A stretch of 64,000 bases of DNA from Fusobacterium gastrosuis (GTDB taxonomy: Bacteria; Fusobacteriota; Fusobacteriia; Fusobacteriales; Fusobacteriaceae): contig NZ_LT607734.1 of NCBI RefSeq assembly GCF_900095285.1, positions 1,488,001 to 1,552,000 on the forward strand. The letters run 5' to 3'. Numbering within the stretch: the first letter of the stretch is position 1; the number at the start of each line of letters is the position of its first letter. A model generated the notes under the pieces. It had not been told where the DNA came from, did no database searches, and worked only from the letters and a program-made list of their open reading frames with translations. Position numbers and translations under genes: made by a program. Positions 34,963 through 44,846 of this stretch are shown piece after piece.

Positions 34963-36348
34963 ATGGCAATTAAGTATGTACCAGAACCATTTAGAATTAA
35001 AATGGTAGAAAGAATTAAAATGTTGACAAGAGAGGAAAGAATTGAAAAAATTAAAGAAGCGAAGTACAATCTTTTCAATTTAAGAGCTGAAGATGTTTAT
35101 ATTGATCTTTTAACTGACAGTGGAACTAATGCTATGAGTGACTATCAATGGGCCGGAATTATGAGAGGAGATGAGGCCTATGCCGGTGGAAGAAGCTATT
35201 TTAATTTAGTAGAAAATGCACAAGAAATTTTTGGATATAAATACATTCAACCTGTGCATCAAGGTAGAGCGGCTGAAAAAGTTCTTTTCCCTTTAATGTT
35301 AACAGAAGGAAAAATAGCTATATCAAATATGTTTTTTGATACAACAAGAGCTCATGTAGAGCTTGCTGGTGCAAGAGCTGTTGATTGTGTAGTAAAAGAA
35401 GCTGGAAATCCTTCAGTTAGGGCTCCGTTTAAAGGAAATATGGATGTAGAAAGATTAGAAAAAATAATTAATGAACATGGGAAAGAAAAAGTTGGGCTTA
35501 TAGTTATGACAATAACTAACAACTCTGCAGGAGGTCAACCTGTATCAGTAAAAAATATTAGAGAAGTTTCAGCTATTGCTAAAAAATATGGAATACCTCT
35601 ATGTATAGATGCTGCTAGATATGCAGAAAATGCTTATTTTATAAAACAAAGAGAAGAAGAATTTAAAAATAAATCTATTAAAGAAATAATAAAAGAAGTA
35701 TTTAGCTATGCCGACGCTTTTACTATGAGTGCTAAAAAAGACGCTATTGTTAATATGGGAGGTTTAATAGGTATAAAGGAATCTGCTGAACTTTATCAAA
35801 AAATAAAAGCAAATACTATTTGTTTTGAAGGATTTACTACTTATGGTGGTTTATCTGGTAGAGAACTAGAATCTTTGGCAATTGGATTAACAGAAGGCTT
35901 AGATGAAAACTATTTAAGATATCGTATAGGACAAATTGAATATTTAGCTTCTATACTTGATGATCATGGAATTGCTTATCAAGCTCCTGTTGGAGGACAT
36001 GGATTATTTATAGATGCTCAAGCAATGTTCCCACATATACCTTATAATGAATTTCCGGGGCAAGCTTTAGCTATTGAATTATATATAGAAGCTGGTATCA
36101 GATCTTGTGACATAGGATCTTATATGTTAGGAAATGACCCAGATACTAAAGAACAATTGAAATCAGAATTTGAATTTACTAGACTTGCAATTCCAAGAAG
36201 AGTTTACACTCAAGCTCATTTTGATATAATGGCAGATGCATTGATAGAAATTAAAAAGAGAGCAGCTTCTGTAAATGGATATAGAATAACTTGGGAACCA
36301 CCTGTTCTTAGACATTTCCAAGCAAGTCTTGAACCTATAAACAAATAA
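34963..36348 (+). CDS. tnaA: Tryptophanase
   Basis: 461 residues, PLP enzyme that splits L-tryptophan into indole, pyruvate and ammonia. [13 protein letters not shown] holds the PLP lysine (Lys259). Tyrosine phenol-lyase is the close alternative, but Asp126 in MFFDTT matches tryptophanase (phenol-lyase has Thr), and the IRSCDIG segment lacks the phenol-lyase Arg. [12 protein letters not shown] and [15 protein letters not shown] are also closer to tryptophanase. Indole production is characteristic of F. nucleatum. The 296-nt upstream interval shows no TnaC-like peptide with Trp. It forms an operon with the transporter gene 11 nt downstream. Confidence 0.92.
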   Translation: MAIKYVPEPFRIKMVERIKMLTREERIEKIKEAKYNLFNLRAEDVYIDLLTDSGTNAMSDYQWAGIMRGDEAYAGGRSYFNLVENAQEIFGYKYIQPVHQGRAAEKVLFPLMLTEGKIAISNMFFDTTRAHVELAGARAVDCVVKEAGNPSVRAPFKGNMDVERLEKIINEHGKEKVGLIVMTITNNSAGGQPVSVKNIREVSAIAKKYGIPLCIDAARYAENAYFIKQREEEFKNKSIKEIIKEVFSYADAFTMSAKKDAIVNMGGLIGIKESAELYQKIKANTICFEGFTTYGGLSGRELESLAIGLTEGLDENYLRYRIGQIEYLASILDDHGIAYQAPVGGHGLFIDAQAMFPHIPYNEFPGQALAIELYIEAGIRSCDIGSYMLGNDPDTKEQLKSEFEFTRLAIPRRVYTQAHFDIMADALIEIKKRAASVNGYRITWEPPVLRHFQASLEPINK

Positions 36349-36359
36349 GGAGGTAGCTC

Positions 36360-37676
36360 ATGTCTGAAATAAGAGAAAATTTTCAATCTAAAACTGGATT
36401 TATTTTAGCCTGTATTGGTTCTGCTGTTGGAATGGGTAATATCTGGCTTTTCCCTTATAAAGTAGGACAACTTGGTGGAGCAGCTTTTATTATTCCTTAT
36501 ATTATATTTGTTATTTTACTTGGATATTCTGGTGTTATAGAAGAGATGGCTCTAGGTAGAGTCATGGAAACTGGACCTCTGGGAGCATTTAAAAAGGCTA
36601 TGGAAAAAAGAGGTAAAACTTATGGTGAAGTAATCGGAATGATTCCTGTTATTGGTTCATTAGGGATAGCAGTAGGCTACTCTGTTGTAGTAGGATGGAT
36701 TTTAAAATTTACTATTCAATCTTTTACCGGAGCAGTTACTACTTCTGAAAATAGTGGAGCCTTTTTTGGTGCTATTGCTGGGAAATATGGAAGTTTAAGT
36801 TGGCATATTGCAGCAATTATAATTACAGTTTTAATCATGAATTTAGGTGTGGGACAAGGTATAGAGAAAGCTAATAAAATTATGATGCCTTTATTTTTCT
36901 TTATGTTTTTATTTTTAGCAGTTAGAGTATTGTTTTTATCAGGTGCATCTGAAGGATATAAATTTTTATTCAAAGCAGACTGGTCAAAATTAGGAAATCC
37001 TAAAACATGGATTTTTGCTCTAGGGCAAGCTTTCTTTTCTCTTTCACTAGCAGGTTCAGGAACTGTTGTTTATGGAAGCTATCTAAAAAAAGATGAAGAT
37101 ATTGTAAGTTCAGCTATGTATGTTTCTATATTTGATACTCTTGCCGCTATGCTTGCAGCTTTAGTTATAATACCTGCTGTTTTTGCATATGGTATAGAAC
37201 CATCTGCAGGACCACCACTTATGTTCATAGTAATGCCTGAAATTTTTAAAATGATGCCACTGGGCATAGTATTCTGTTCTATATTTTTCTTAGCTGTTTT
37301 CTTTGCAGGAATTACATCGCTTATAAATTTATTTGAAACTCCTATTGAAGCGTTGCAAAATAAATTCAAAATTTCAAGATTTTTTGCTGTATCTATTGTT
37401 ATAGGTTTGGGAACGATAGTAGCAATATTTTTAGAAGATGGAAATATTTTGGGACAATGGATGGATTTTATAAGTATTTACATCATTCCATTGGGAGCAT
37501 TACTAGCAGCCATTATGTTTTATTGGGTATGTGGAGATGAATTTGCATATGAAGCTATTATACAAGGCTCAAAATCTCAAGATAAAAAATGGTTAATTCC
37601 TTTAGGAAAATATCTTTTCTGTGGACTTACATTACTTGTAATTGTAGCTGGAATTATTTATAATGGAATAGGATAA
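36360..37676 (+). CDS. Sodium-dependent tryptophan transporter (NSS/SNF family)
   Basis: 438 residues with about 11-12 transmembrane segments of the LeuT fold. The N-terminal CIGSAVGMGNIWLFPYKVGQ (near residues 18-37) is the unwound TM1 signature that binds Na+ and substrate; GSGTVVYGSYLKKDED marks the TM6 region. The family includes TnaT, a tryptophan:Na+ symporter. The start is 11 nt after the tnaA stop with the GGAGGT site in between, so it most probably feeds tryptophan to tryptophanase. Substrate assigned by operon context. Confidence 0.88.
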   Translation: MSEIRENFQSKTGFILACIGSAVGMGNIWLFPYKVGQLGGAAFIIPYIIFVILLGYSGVIEEMALGRVMETGPLGAFKKAMEKRGKTYGEVIGMIPVIGSLGIAVGYSVVVGWILKFTIQSFTGAVTTSENSGAFFGAIAGKYGSLSWHIAAIIITVLIMNLGVGQGIEKANKIMMPLFFFMFLFLAVRVLFLSGASEGYKFLFKADWSKLGNPKTWIFALGQAFFSLSLAGSGTVVYGSYLKKDEDIVSSAMYVSIFDTLAAMLAALVIIPAVFAYGIEPSAGPPLMFIVMPEIFKMMPLGIVFCSIFFLAVFFAGITSLINLFETPIEALQNKFKISRFFAVSIVIGLGTIVAIFLEDGNILGQWMDFISIYIIPLGALLAAIMFYWVCGDEFAYEAIIQGSKSQDKKWLIPLGKYLFCGLTLLVIVAGIIYNGIG

Positions 37677-37687
37677 GATAAAAAATA

Positions 37688-37715
37688 TTGTAATTTATAG
37701 AAAATATGTTATAAT
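37688..37715 (+). promoter_or_regulatory. Promoter of the leader RNA and DUF1653 gene
   Basis: -35 TTGTAA, 16-nt spacer, -10 TATAAT; transcription would start near 37722. Confidence 0.65.
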
Positions 37716-37721
37716 CAAAAT

Positions 37722-37794
37722 ATAAAGAGCGGTGATTCTCTACCAACAAGTGAGAAGTTAAAAGAGTAGACTGGGGTCGTTCCCAGTCTTTTTT
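37722..37794 (+). ncRNA. Attenuator-like leader RNA, candidate riboswitch of unassigned class
   Basis: A short leader begins about 7 nt after the -10 box. It has a hairpin TTCTC/GAGAA (37736-37756) with an 11-nt loop TACCAACAAGT, a short A-rich linker, and then a perfect intrinsic terminator (AGACTGGG/CCCAGTCT at 37768-37789 plus T run) placed before the ribosome binding site of the next gene. TCTAC (37739-37743) can alternatively pair with GTAGA (37766-37770), which overlaps the terminator foot, so two exclusive folds are possible. The short-hairpin-plus-terminator plan resembles small riboswitches; I cannot assign a class. Confidence 0.55.
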
Positions 37795-37815
37795 CAAAAG
37801 GAGGCTATAACTAAT

Positions 37816-38127
37816 ATGAAATTAGTGACTATTGATGAAAATTATATTGAACAAAAAAAAGAAATTCACGAAAGAAAAATTTTAATAAATAGAGAATACA
37901 TTCATTTTAAAGGAAAAAAATATAAAGTAATAGCAATTGCTAAACATACTGAAACTGCTGAAAACTTAGTTATCTATCAAGCGTTGTATGGAGATTTTGG
38001 AATTTACGCTAGACCTTATGAAATGTTTGCTTCTAAAGTTGATAAAGACAAATATCCTGATGTAGAGCAAGAATATAGATTTGAGCTAATAGAGAGTAAA
38101 AAAGGTTATTACAATAGCAAACTGTAA
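37816..38127 (+). CDS. DUF1653 domain-containing protein
   Basis: 103 residues. The core (about residues 27-90) matches DUF1653: [20 protein letters not shown], then [21 protein letters not shown], then a YRFELIE ending. Function is unknown for the family; the fold is SH3-like and often occurs with other small domains. It is preceded by a leader with its own terminator, so expression appears to be controlled by attenuation. GGAGG lies 11 nt before the ATG. The C-terminal codons form the left arm of the terminator shared with lepA. Confidence 0.82.
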   Translation: MKLVTIDENYIEQKKEIHERKILINREYIHFKGKKYKVIAIAKHTETAENLVIYQALYGDFGIYARPYEMFASKVDKDKYPDVEQEYRFELIESKKGYYNSKL

Positions 38128-38134
38128 TAACCTT
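38102..38134. terminator. Bidirectional terminator between the DUF1653 gene and lepA
   Basis: AAGGTTATTACA/TGTAATAACCTT perfect stem with a 9-nt loop overlapping the DUF1653 stop codon; convergent genes. Confidence 0.8.
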
Positions 38135-38140
38135 AATTTT

Positions 38141-39943
38141 TTAATCATTCAATTTTAATACTGACACAAATGCTTCTTGTGGAATTTCAACATTTCCTAT
38201 GCTCTTCATTCTCTTTTTTCCTTCTTTTTGTTTTTCAAGAAGTTTCTTCTTTCTTGTTATATCTCCACCATAACATTTCGCAATAACATTTTTTCTATAT
38301 GCTTTAATTGTTTCTCTAGCAATTATTTTGGAACCTAACGCTGCTTGAATAGGGATTTCAAATTGTTGTCTTGGAATTACTTCTCTCAATTTTTCACATA
38401 TAGCTCTTCCTCTGTAATAAGCATTATCATTATGTGCTATAAAAGAGAAAGCATCAACTGGTTTCCCAGAAACTAAAATATCAACTTTCACAAGATTCGA
38501 TACTTTATATTCACTAAGCTCATATTCAAATGATGCGTATCCTTTTGTTCGTGATTTTAATTTATCATAAAAATCAATTACAATTTCTGCAAGAGGTAGT
38601 TCATAAGAAAGCATAGATCTTGTTTCATCCAGATAATCCATAGATATGAAAATTCCTCTTTTTTCCTGACAAAGCTCCATTATGTTTCCAACATATTCTT
38701 TAGGAACAATAATTTTCCCTCTGATATAAGGCTCTTGGATTGTTATTCTTCCACGCCCTTGATCAGGAAATTCACAAGGATTATCTATAATCATTTCCTC
38801 TCTATCATCAATTCTAACTTTATATTCAACTGATGGCGTTGTAGAGATTAAATCTAAATCATATTCTCTTCTAAGTCTTTCAACGATAATTTCCATATGA
38901 AGTAAACCTAAAAATCCACATCTGAATCCAAATCCTAGTGCTAGAGAAGTTTCAGGTACAAAAGTTAAAGAAGCATCATTTAATTGTAATTTTTCTAAAG
39001 CTTCTCTAAGTTCTTCATAATCATCTGTAAATAATGGATATATTCCAGCAAATACCATTGATTGAGCTGGTTTAAAACCTTCTAGTGGAAATAAACAAGG
39101 ATTTTTTGCTAAAGTTATAGTATCTCCCACTCTTGTATCATGAATTGTTTTTACACCTGTTATAATATATCCAACTGACCCACTACCTAATTCATCAGTG
39201 GCTTTCATAGTTGGCGAAAAGATTCCCACTTCCATTACATCTAATTCTTTTTCAGTTGACCAAATTTTTATTTTATCACCTTTTTTTATACTTCCATCAA
39301 GAACTTTAATGTATGTAATAACTCCTCTATAATCATCAAAATAAGAGTCAAAAATTAAAGCTTTTAAAGGGGTATTTTCATCATAATTTGGTGCAGGAAC
39401 TTTTTTTACAACAGCTTCTAGAATATCTTCTATACCTATTCCATTTTTTGCAGATGCAAGAACTGCATCATCTGCGGGTAATCCAATAATATCTTCTATT
39501 TCCTTTTTTACTTTTTCGGGATCTGCAGCCGGTAAGTCTATTTTATTTATAACAGGTAAAATTTCCAAATTATTTTCTATTGCTAAATATACATTTGCAA
39601 GAGTTTGAGCTTCAACACCTTGTGCAGCGTCAACTACAAGTAAAGCTCCTTCACAAGCAGTTAAAGATCTTGATACTTCATATATAAAATCCACATGTCC
39701 CGGAGTATCTATTAAGTTTAATTCATATTCTTGTCCATCTTTAGCTTTATAGTAAAGTGTTACTGCTTGAGCTTTTATAGTTATTCCTTTTTCTCTTTCA
39801 AGTTCCATAGAATCTAACAGTTGTTCTTTCATATCTCTTTCAGAAACCGCACCTGTATATTCTAAAAGTCTATCTGCTATTGTTGACTTTCCATGATCTA
39901 TATGTGCTATAATTGAGAAATTTCTCTTATTTTTTTGTAGCAT
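38141..39943 (-). CDS. lepA: Elongation factor 4 (LepA GTPase)
   Basis: 600 residues, standard LepA length. G1 motif AHIDHGKST at residues 13-21, G2/G3 [10 protein letters not shown] and DTPGHVDF, G4 NKIDLP, then the LepA-specific C-terminal domain ([20 protein letters not shown]). It is a ribosome-associated GTPase with roles in back-translocation or ribosome assembly. An in-frame TTG 12 nt upstream was rejected because it lies inside the GGAGG site; ATG at 39943 is used. It lies downstream of the ygiQ-type gene and may be co-transcribed. Confidence 0.95.
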   Translation of the reverse strand: MLQKNKRNFSIIAHIDHGKSTIADRLLEYTGAVSERDMKEQLLDSMELEREKGITIKAQAVTLYYKAKDGQEYELNLIDTPGHVDFIYEVSRSLTACEGALLVVDAAQGVEAQTLANVYLAIENNLEILPVINKIDLPAADPEKVKKEIEDIIGLPADDAVLASAKNGIGIEDILEAVVKKVPAPNYDENTPLKALIFDSYFDDYRGVITYIKVLDGSIKKGDKIKIWSTEKELDVMEVGIFSPTMKATDELGSGSVGYIITGVKTIHDTRVGDTITLAKNPCLFPLEGFKPAQSMVFAGIYPLFTDDYEELREALEKLQLNDASLTFVPETSLALGFGFRCGFLGLLHMEIIVERLRREYDLDLISTTPSVEYKVRIDDREEMIIDNPCEFPDQGRGRITIQEPYIRGKIIVPKEYVGNIMELCQEKRGIFISMDYLDETRSMLSYELPLAEIVIDFYDKLKSRTKGYASFEYELSEYKVSNLVKVDILVSGKPVDAFSFIAHNDNAYYRGRAICEKLREVIPRQQFEIPIQAALGSKIIARETIKAYRKNVIAKCYGGDITRKKKLLEKQKEGKKRMKSIGNVEIPQEAFVSVLKLND

Positions 39944-39981
39944 TCCATCCTCCAAAAATTTTTATTATACATTACATTATA

Positions 39982-41697
39982 TTATTTTTTTGTTTTTTTT
40001 TCAATAACTATATCTTTCTGTTTTTGCTTTCTTCCATTATCTTTTTCAACAAATAGTTTCTTGCCTGTGAAAGGATCTTTTTCAATATAATACATAAGAG
40101 TTGAATAAGTTGATGGCGTCGGTGTAAATATTTGCACTTGCTCTGGATTAACTCTCAACTCTTTTGAAGCATATTTTTTTAAATCCATCATTTCTTTTTC
40201 TCTGCATCCGGGATGAGCGGCAATTAAGTAATAAGTCAAAAATTGTTTTTTCCCTAGCTCTTCATTTAATTTATAAAATCTGTTTTTAAATTCATTCAAA
40301 CAAGATTTTCCATCTTTTCCCATTAATGAAAGTATACTATCTTCTGTATGTTCGGGAGCAATTTTCATCTGCCCTGAAATATGATCTTTTACTAATTCTT
40401 TTAAATATGCTTGTCCACATTTATTATCATCTAAAATCATATCATAACGAATTCCTGAAGCTATAAAAATTTTTTTAATCTTTGGTATCGTTTTTAGTTT
40501 TTTCAGAAGTTCTATTTGAGCATTGTGATTTATTATAAGTGCTGGACATTTTTTAGGATATAGACATCTTCTATCTGGACAAGAACCTAATTTCAACTTT
40601 TTCTTACATTCAACTCCATACATATTGGCTGTAGGTCCTCCAACATCTGCAATATTTCCATGAAATTTAGGAATATTAGAAATTTCTTTAACTTCATTTA
40701 TGATTGAATCTTGGCTTCTTGACATAACTGTCCTACCTTGGTGAATTGCTATAGCACAAAAATTACATTCACCATAACATCCTCTATGAGTAGTCACTGA
40801 ATATTTTATTGTATCTAGTGCTTTAACAGCTCCCATTTGTTTATAATAGGGATGGACATCTCTTGCAAATTCCATTGAATATATTTCATCCATTTCTTTT
40901 TCACTATAAGTTAATGATGGAGGATTTTGTATCATATATCTATCATCACATTTTTGTACCAACCCTTTTGCTGTTATAGGATCACAATTTAAGTAGAAGT
41001 TGTGAAAAGCTTCTGCAAATATATCTTTACTATCTAAACATTCTTGATGTGAAGGAAGCTTTAAATACTCTTCTTTATCTTCTTTCGAAATATAGCATAG
41101 TCCCCTAATATTTTTCCAATCTTCTCCATTTTTTAATGCTCTAGCTAATTGCAACATTGACATTTCTCCCATACCATATGATAAAATATCAGCTTTTGCA
41201 TCAAATAAAATAGGTTTTCTCAGTTTGTTTGTCCAATAATCATAATGAGTTATTCTCCTCAGACTTGATTCTATTCCACTGATTACAATTTTTTTATCTG
41301 TTCCTTTAAAAAATCTTCTAATCATATTTGAATAGACTAGAACTGCTCTATCCGGTCTTTTATTATTTATTCCACCTGGTGTAAAATCATCTTGCTGTCT
41401 TCTCTTTTTCGTTGCTGTATAATTAGCCACCATTGAATCAACACAACCACCTGATATGGCAAAAAATAAGTTTGGCTCTCCTAAACGAGTAATATCAACA
41501 GGACTATCAATTTCCGGTTGTGCTATTATTCCAACTCTAAAACCATGTTTTACTAACCATTTTCCTACTAATGTACTACCATTGTAGGAAGTATCTAAGT
41601 AGGTATCTCCAGATATCAGTAAAACATCTAAGCTATCCCAACCTAATTTATTCATTTCTTCTCTTGTTGTTGGTAAAAATTTCATTAAATATTTCAT
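39982..41697 (-). CDS. YgiQ-family radical SAM protein
   Basis: 571 residues. The iron-sulfur motif is GCYGECNFC with Cys307, Cys311 and Cys314, unusually far from the N-terminus as is normal for YgiQ. The N-terminal 290 residues carry the YgiQ domain (LPTTREEMNKLGWDSLDVLL, SGGCVDSMV, RPDRAVLVYSNMIRRFFK, SGIESSLRRITHYDYW). Its function is unestablished although the family is widespread. Its stop is 38 nt upstream of the lepA start. AAGGAG precedes the ATG closely. Confidence 0.93.
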   Translation of the reverse strand: MKYLMKFLPTTREEMNKLGWDSLDVLLISGDTYLDTSYNGSTLVGKWLVKHGFRVGIIAQPEIDSPVDITRLGEPNLFFAISGGCVDSMVANYTATKKRRQQDDFTPGGINNKRPDRAVLVYSNMIRRFFKGTDKKIVISGIESSLRRITHYDYWTNKLRKPILFDAKADILSYGMGEMSMLQLARALKNGEDWKNIRGLCYISKEDKEEYLKLPSHQECLDSKDIFAEAFHNFYLNCDPITAKGLVQKCDDRYMIQNPPSLTYSEKEMDEIYSMEFARDVHPYYKQMGAVKALDTIKYSVTTHRGCYGECNFCAIAIHQGRTVMSRSQDSIINEVKEISNIPKFHGNIADVGGPTANMYGVECKKKLKLGSCPDRRCLYPKKCPALIINHNAQIELLKKLKTIPKIKKIFIASGIRYDMILDDNKCGQAYLKELVKDHISGQMKIAPEHTEDSILSLMGKDGKSCLNEFKNRFYKLNEELGKKQFLTYYLIAAHPGCREKEMMDLKKYASKELRVNPEQVQIFTPTPSTYSTLMYYIEKDPFTGKKLFVEKDNGRKQKQKDIVIEKKTKK

Positions 41698-41765
41698 TGC
41701 TCCTTATTATAAAATTTAATCTCTTTATTTTAACATATAAACTGAATTTATACTAAAGAATAATT

Positions 41766-41792
41766 TAAAAACAAGGACTATTTTAGTCCTTG
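41766..41792 (-). terminator. Terminator after the DUF1858 gene
   Basis: CAAGGACTA/TAGTCCTTG stem with a 3-nt loop, then five to six T on the minus strand. Confidence 0.85.
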
Positions 41793-42031
41793 CTTTTACT
41801 GATGTCTTCAATTATTTTTTTAATTTTATCTATAAGTTCTTCAATATTAGTATTAGTTTTTTCAGACATTTTAGAAAGTGTAACTGAATTTAACATAATC
41901 TTTCCAAAAACTGTATCTAATAATGAAAATTTTGGATTTATATCTTTTAATTTTTCTTTTAAAATAGGATATTCTTCTATCAAATTTTTTAAATATGTGT
42001 TTTCATTAATTTCAATTATTTTATTTTTCAT
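41783..42031 (-). CDS. DUF1858 domain-containing small protein
   Basis: 82 residues. Layout matches DUF1858: an N-terminal INENTYLKNLIEEYPILKEKL (written here as a marker of residues 8-28), then a TVFGKIMLNSVTLSKMSEKT segment and an NIEELIDKIKKII helix. The usual Cys of the loop is replaced here (SLLDTVFG). DUF1858 occurs alone or fused to hybrid-cluster or cupin-like redox proteins. The cupin gene is 21 nt upstream in the same direction, so the two are probably co-transcribed. Function unknown. Confidence 0.8.
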   Translation of the reverse strand: MKNKIIEINENTYLKNLIEEYPILKEKLKDINPKFSLLDTVFGKIMLNSVTLSKMSEKTNTNIEELIDKIKKIIEDISKSKD

Positions 42032-42052
42032 TTAATATTATGTCCTTGAAAA

Positions 42053-42340
42053 TTAGTTTCTTCTATTAACTAAATACACAAAAACATCACTTTCTTCTAA
42101 GGCTTTTGCTGAAATTCTTCTTTCTCCTTTAAAATTTAAAACATTCTTTGGCTCCAATATATATGTTTCTTGTTCATCTAAATAAACCTCAACTTTTCCA
42201 GATACTACTGTAAAGAAAATTTCTTGTTTTGGATGATCATGTGGTGGTATAGTTTGTCCTGCTTCTAATTTCATATGTACTACTAATAAATCTTCACTTT
42301 CAAAAACTCTTCCATAATCTTTTAATACATTACCTAACAT
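42053..42340 (-). CDS. Small single-domain cupin protein
   Basis: 95 residues. Cupin motif 1 is seen around TIPPHDHPKQEIFFTVVSGK with His-x-His and Glu metal ligands; motif 2 (ILEPKNVLNFKGERRISAKA) lacks the usual second-motif His. It is likely a small beta-barrel that senses or binds a small molecule or metal. It is followed by the DUF1858 gene 21 nt downstream. GGAGG site before the ATG. Function cannot be assigned. Confidence 0.82.
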   Translation of the reverse strand: MLGNVLKDYGRVFESEDLLVVHMKLEAGQTIPPHDHPKQEIFFTVVSGKVEVYLDEQETYILEPKNVLNFKGERRISAKALEESDVFVYLVNRRN

Positions 42341-42409
42341 AAAAAACCTCCTATTTATTTTTAATTCTTTAGTATTTTTATAAACATATTATAGACTATA
42401 AATATAAAA

Positions 42410-42436
42410 AAAGTGGTAACATTAGTTACCACTTTC
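42410..42436 (-). terminator. Terminator downstream of the ORF6N remnant (copy 1 of a duplicated hairpin)
   Basis: GTGGTAAC/GTTACCAC stem, T run on the minus strand. Nearly identical to the hairpin at 43075-43101 (one base of the loop differs over 26 bp). Confidence 0.8.
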
Positions 42437-42510
42437 TTATAAATTTTTATTTTTAATTTTATTAATATATTTTTATTTTATCTATAATATTTTCTATTAT
42501 ATATTCATCT

Positions 42511-42846
42511 TCAATTTTCTACTGTAATATCACTTTTTAATATAGCAGATAACATAGCAATTCCTTGTTCAGTGAAAACATAAGGTAAATATCTTCTACC
42601 TCCATGATTGTTAATATTACTTGAGGTCACAATTTGTGACTTCAAGTCCTCATACTCATTTTCTGTCAGTTGAAATCTAAAATTTTCAGGAAATCTGTTT
42701 ATGTTTCTTTTTACAGCTTGGTTAAAGACTTTAGTTTCAACTTGATAAAGTTTTGCAAGATCGCTATCGATCATTACTTGTTTTCCTCTAAAAGAGTAAA
42801 TAATCTTTTGGATTTCTATATTTGTATTGGTAATATCATTTTTCAT
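42511..42846 (-). pseudogene. Truncated ORF6N-domain protein
   Basis: About 111 residues. Residues 8-105 are a good ORF6N domain ([57 protein letters not shown]), found in phage antirepressor-like and Rha-like proteins. Full-length members continue for 60-200 residues, but here the frame stops right after KSDITVEN. A neighbouring frame continues with [18 protein letters not shown], so a frameshift near the end seems to have cut the gene. The ATG at 42846 follows GGAGG; an upstream TTG inside that site was rejected. Probably a decayed mobile-element gene, possibly still translated. Confidence 0.7.
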
Positions 42847-42947
42847 AAAAGCCTCCAATGCAAAATGTAAAATTATTTATTATTGATTTTAGCATATTTT
42901 GATTATTTTTTCATTGTAAAAATCTTCTATTTTTAATTAAAAAACTA

Positions 42948-43013
42948 ACCTCTGCTCTACCGCGGTGTGACTCAAAGCTCGGCTCTCGAAGTCCTAGCAT
43001 TCTCCATTATTAG
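42948..43013. other. G+C-richer island in an A+T-rich intergenic region
   Basis: About 65 bp (including CTCTACCGCGGTGTGACTC and CTCGGCTCTCGAAGTCC) are roughly half G+C by eye, unlike the surrounding DNA. On the minus strand one frame reads REPSFESHRGRAEVSFLIK. It is not a recognisable tRNA or gene and may be part of a dispersed repeat. Confidence 0.4.
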
Positions 43014-43074
43014 TTCATTGATAATCTAATAAACAACATTTAAAGATATAGTAGGTTTATACTTTCCTATCTAA

Positions 43075-43101
43075 GAAAAAAGTGGTAACATCAGTTACCA
43101 C
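43075..43101 (-). terminator. Terminator of the ymdB-to-DUF523 operon (copy 2 of a duplicated hairpin)
   Basis: GTGGTAAC/GTTACCAC stem with an ATCA loop and six T on the minus strand; it overlaps the last codons of the DUF523 gene. Confidence 0.8.
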
Positions 43102-43555
43102 AATTAAATTTTTTTATAAACTCTTCAATTTCTTTCAATTCTTCTTCTGAAAAAATTTTAATATTGTTCTCAAATAATTTTTTAGCACTCCATCCCTTGC
43201 CAGGAATAATTTTACCTGAAAAAGAGCCATCATAAATATAATTTATTCCACAAGAGGGGCTTCTTTCTTTTAAAATAGCAAAATCCACTTCATTTTTAAT
43301 CGCAAGATTCAAAGTTTTTTGTGCTCCTTCTTCAAACTCCAAAGACACATCTTTTCCCACTCTATTTAATACTTTTCCATTTATTATTTCAGCAGGTTCT
43401 CTTGGAATGCTAAGCCCTCCAAAGGCTTCGGGGCATACTTCAACAAGTTCAACATTATATTTTTTTAAAATTTCAACCAATTTAGGAGTTAAATTATTTC
43501 CACCCGAATATTTTATATTTCTTCCTAAAAGACAAGAACTTATTAATGCCTTCAT
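43091..43555 (-). CDS. DUF523-family protein
   Basis: 154 residues, with conserved cysteines Cys8 (ISSCLLGRNIKYSGG) and Cys in ERSPSCGINYIYDG typical of DUF523 (YbbK). Family function is unknown; a metal or cluster site is possible. It begins one base after the purA stop codon and has no strong ribosome binding site, so translation is probably coupled to purA. It is the last gene of the leftward operon starting at ymdB. Confidence 0.85.
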   Translation of the reverse strand: MKALISSCLLGRNIKYSGGNNLTPKLVEILKKYNVELVEVCPEAFGGLSIPREPAEIINGKVLNRVGKDVSLEFEEGAQKTLNLAIKNEVDFAILKERSPSCGINYIYDGSFSGKIIPGKGWSAKKLFENNIKIFSEEELKEIEEFIKKFNCGN

Positions 43556-43556
43556 C

Positions 43557-44846
<1,290 letters not shown>

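Noticed and set aside
34963..36348. Tyrosine phenol-lyase instead of tryptophanase
   Set aside because: The discriminating residues (Asp126 in MFFDTT; no Arg in IRSCDIG) and most sequence blocks agree with tryptophanase.
42948..43013. A tRNA in the G+C-richer island
   Set aside because: On neither strand do acceptor, anticodon and T stems pair; only short tRNA-like words are present.
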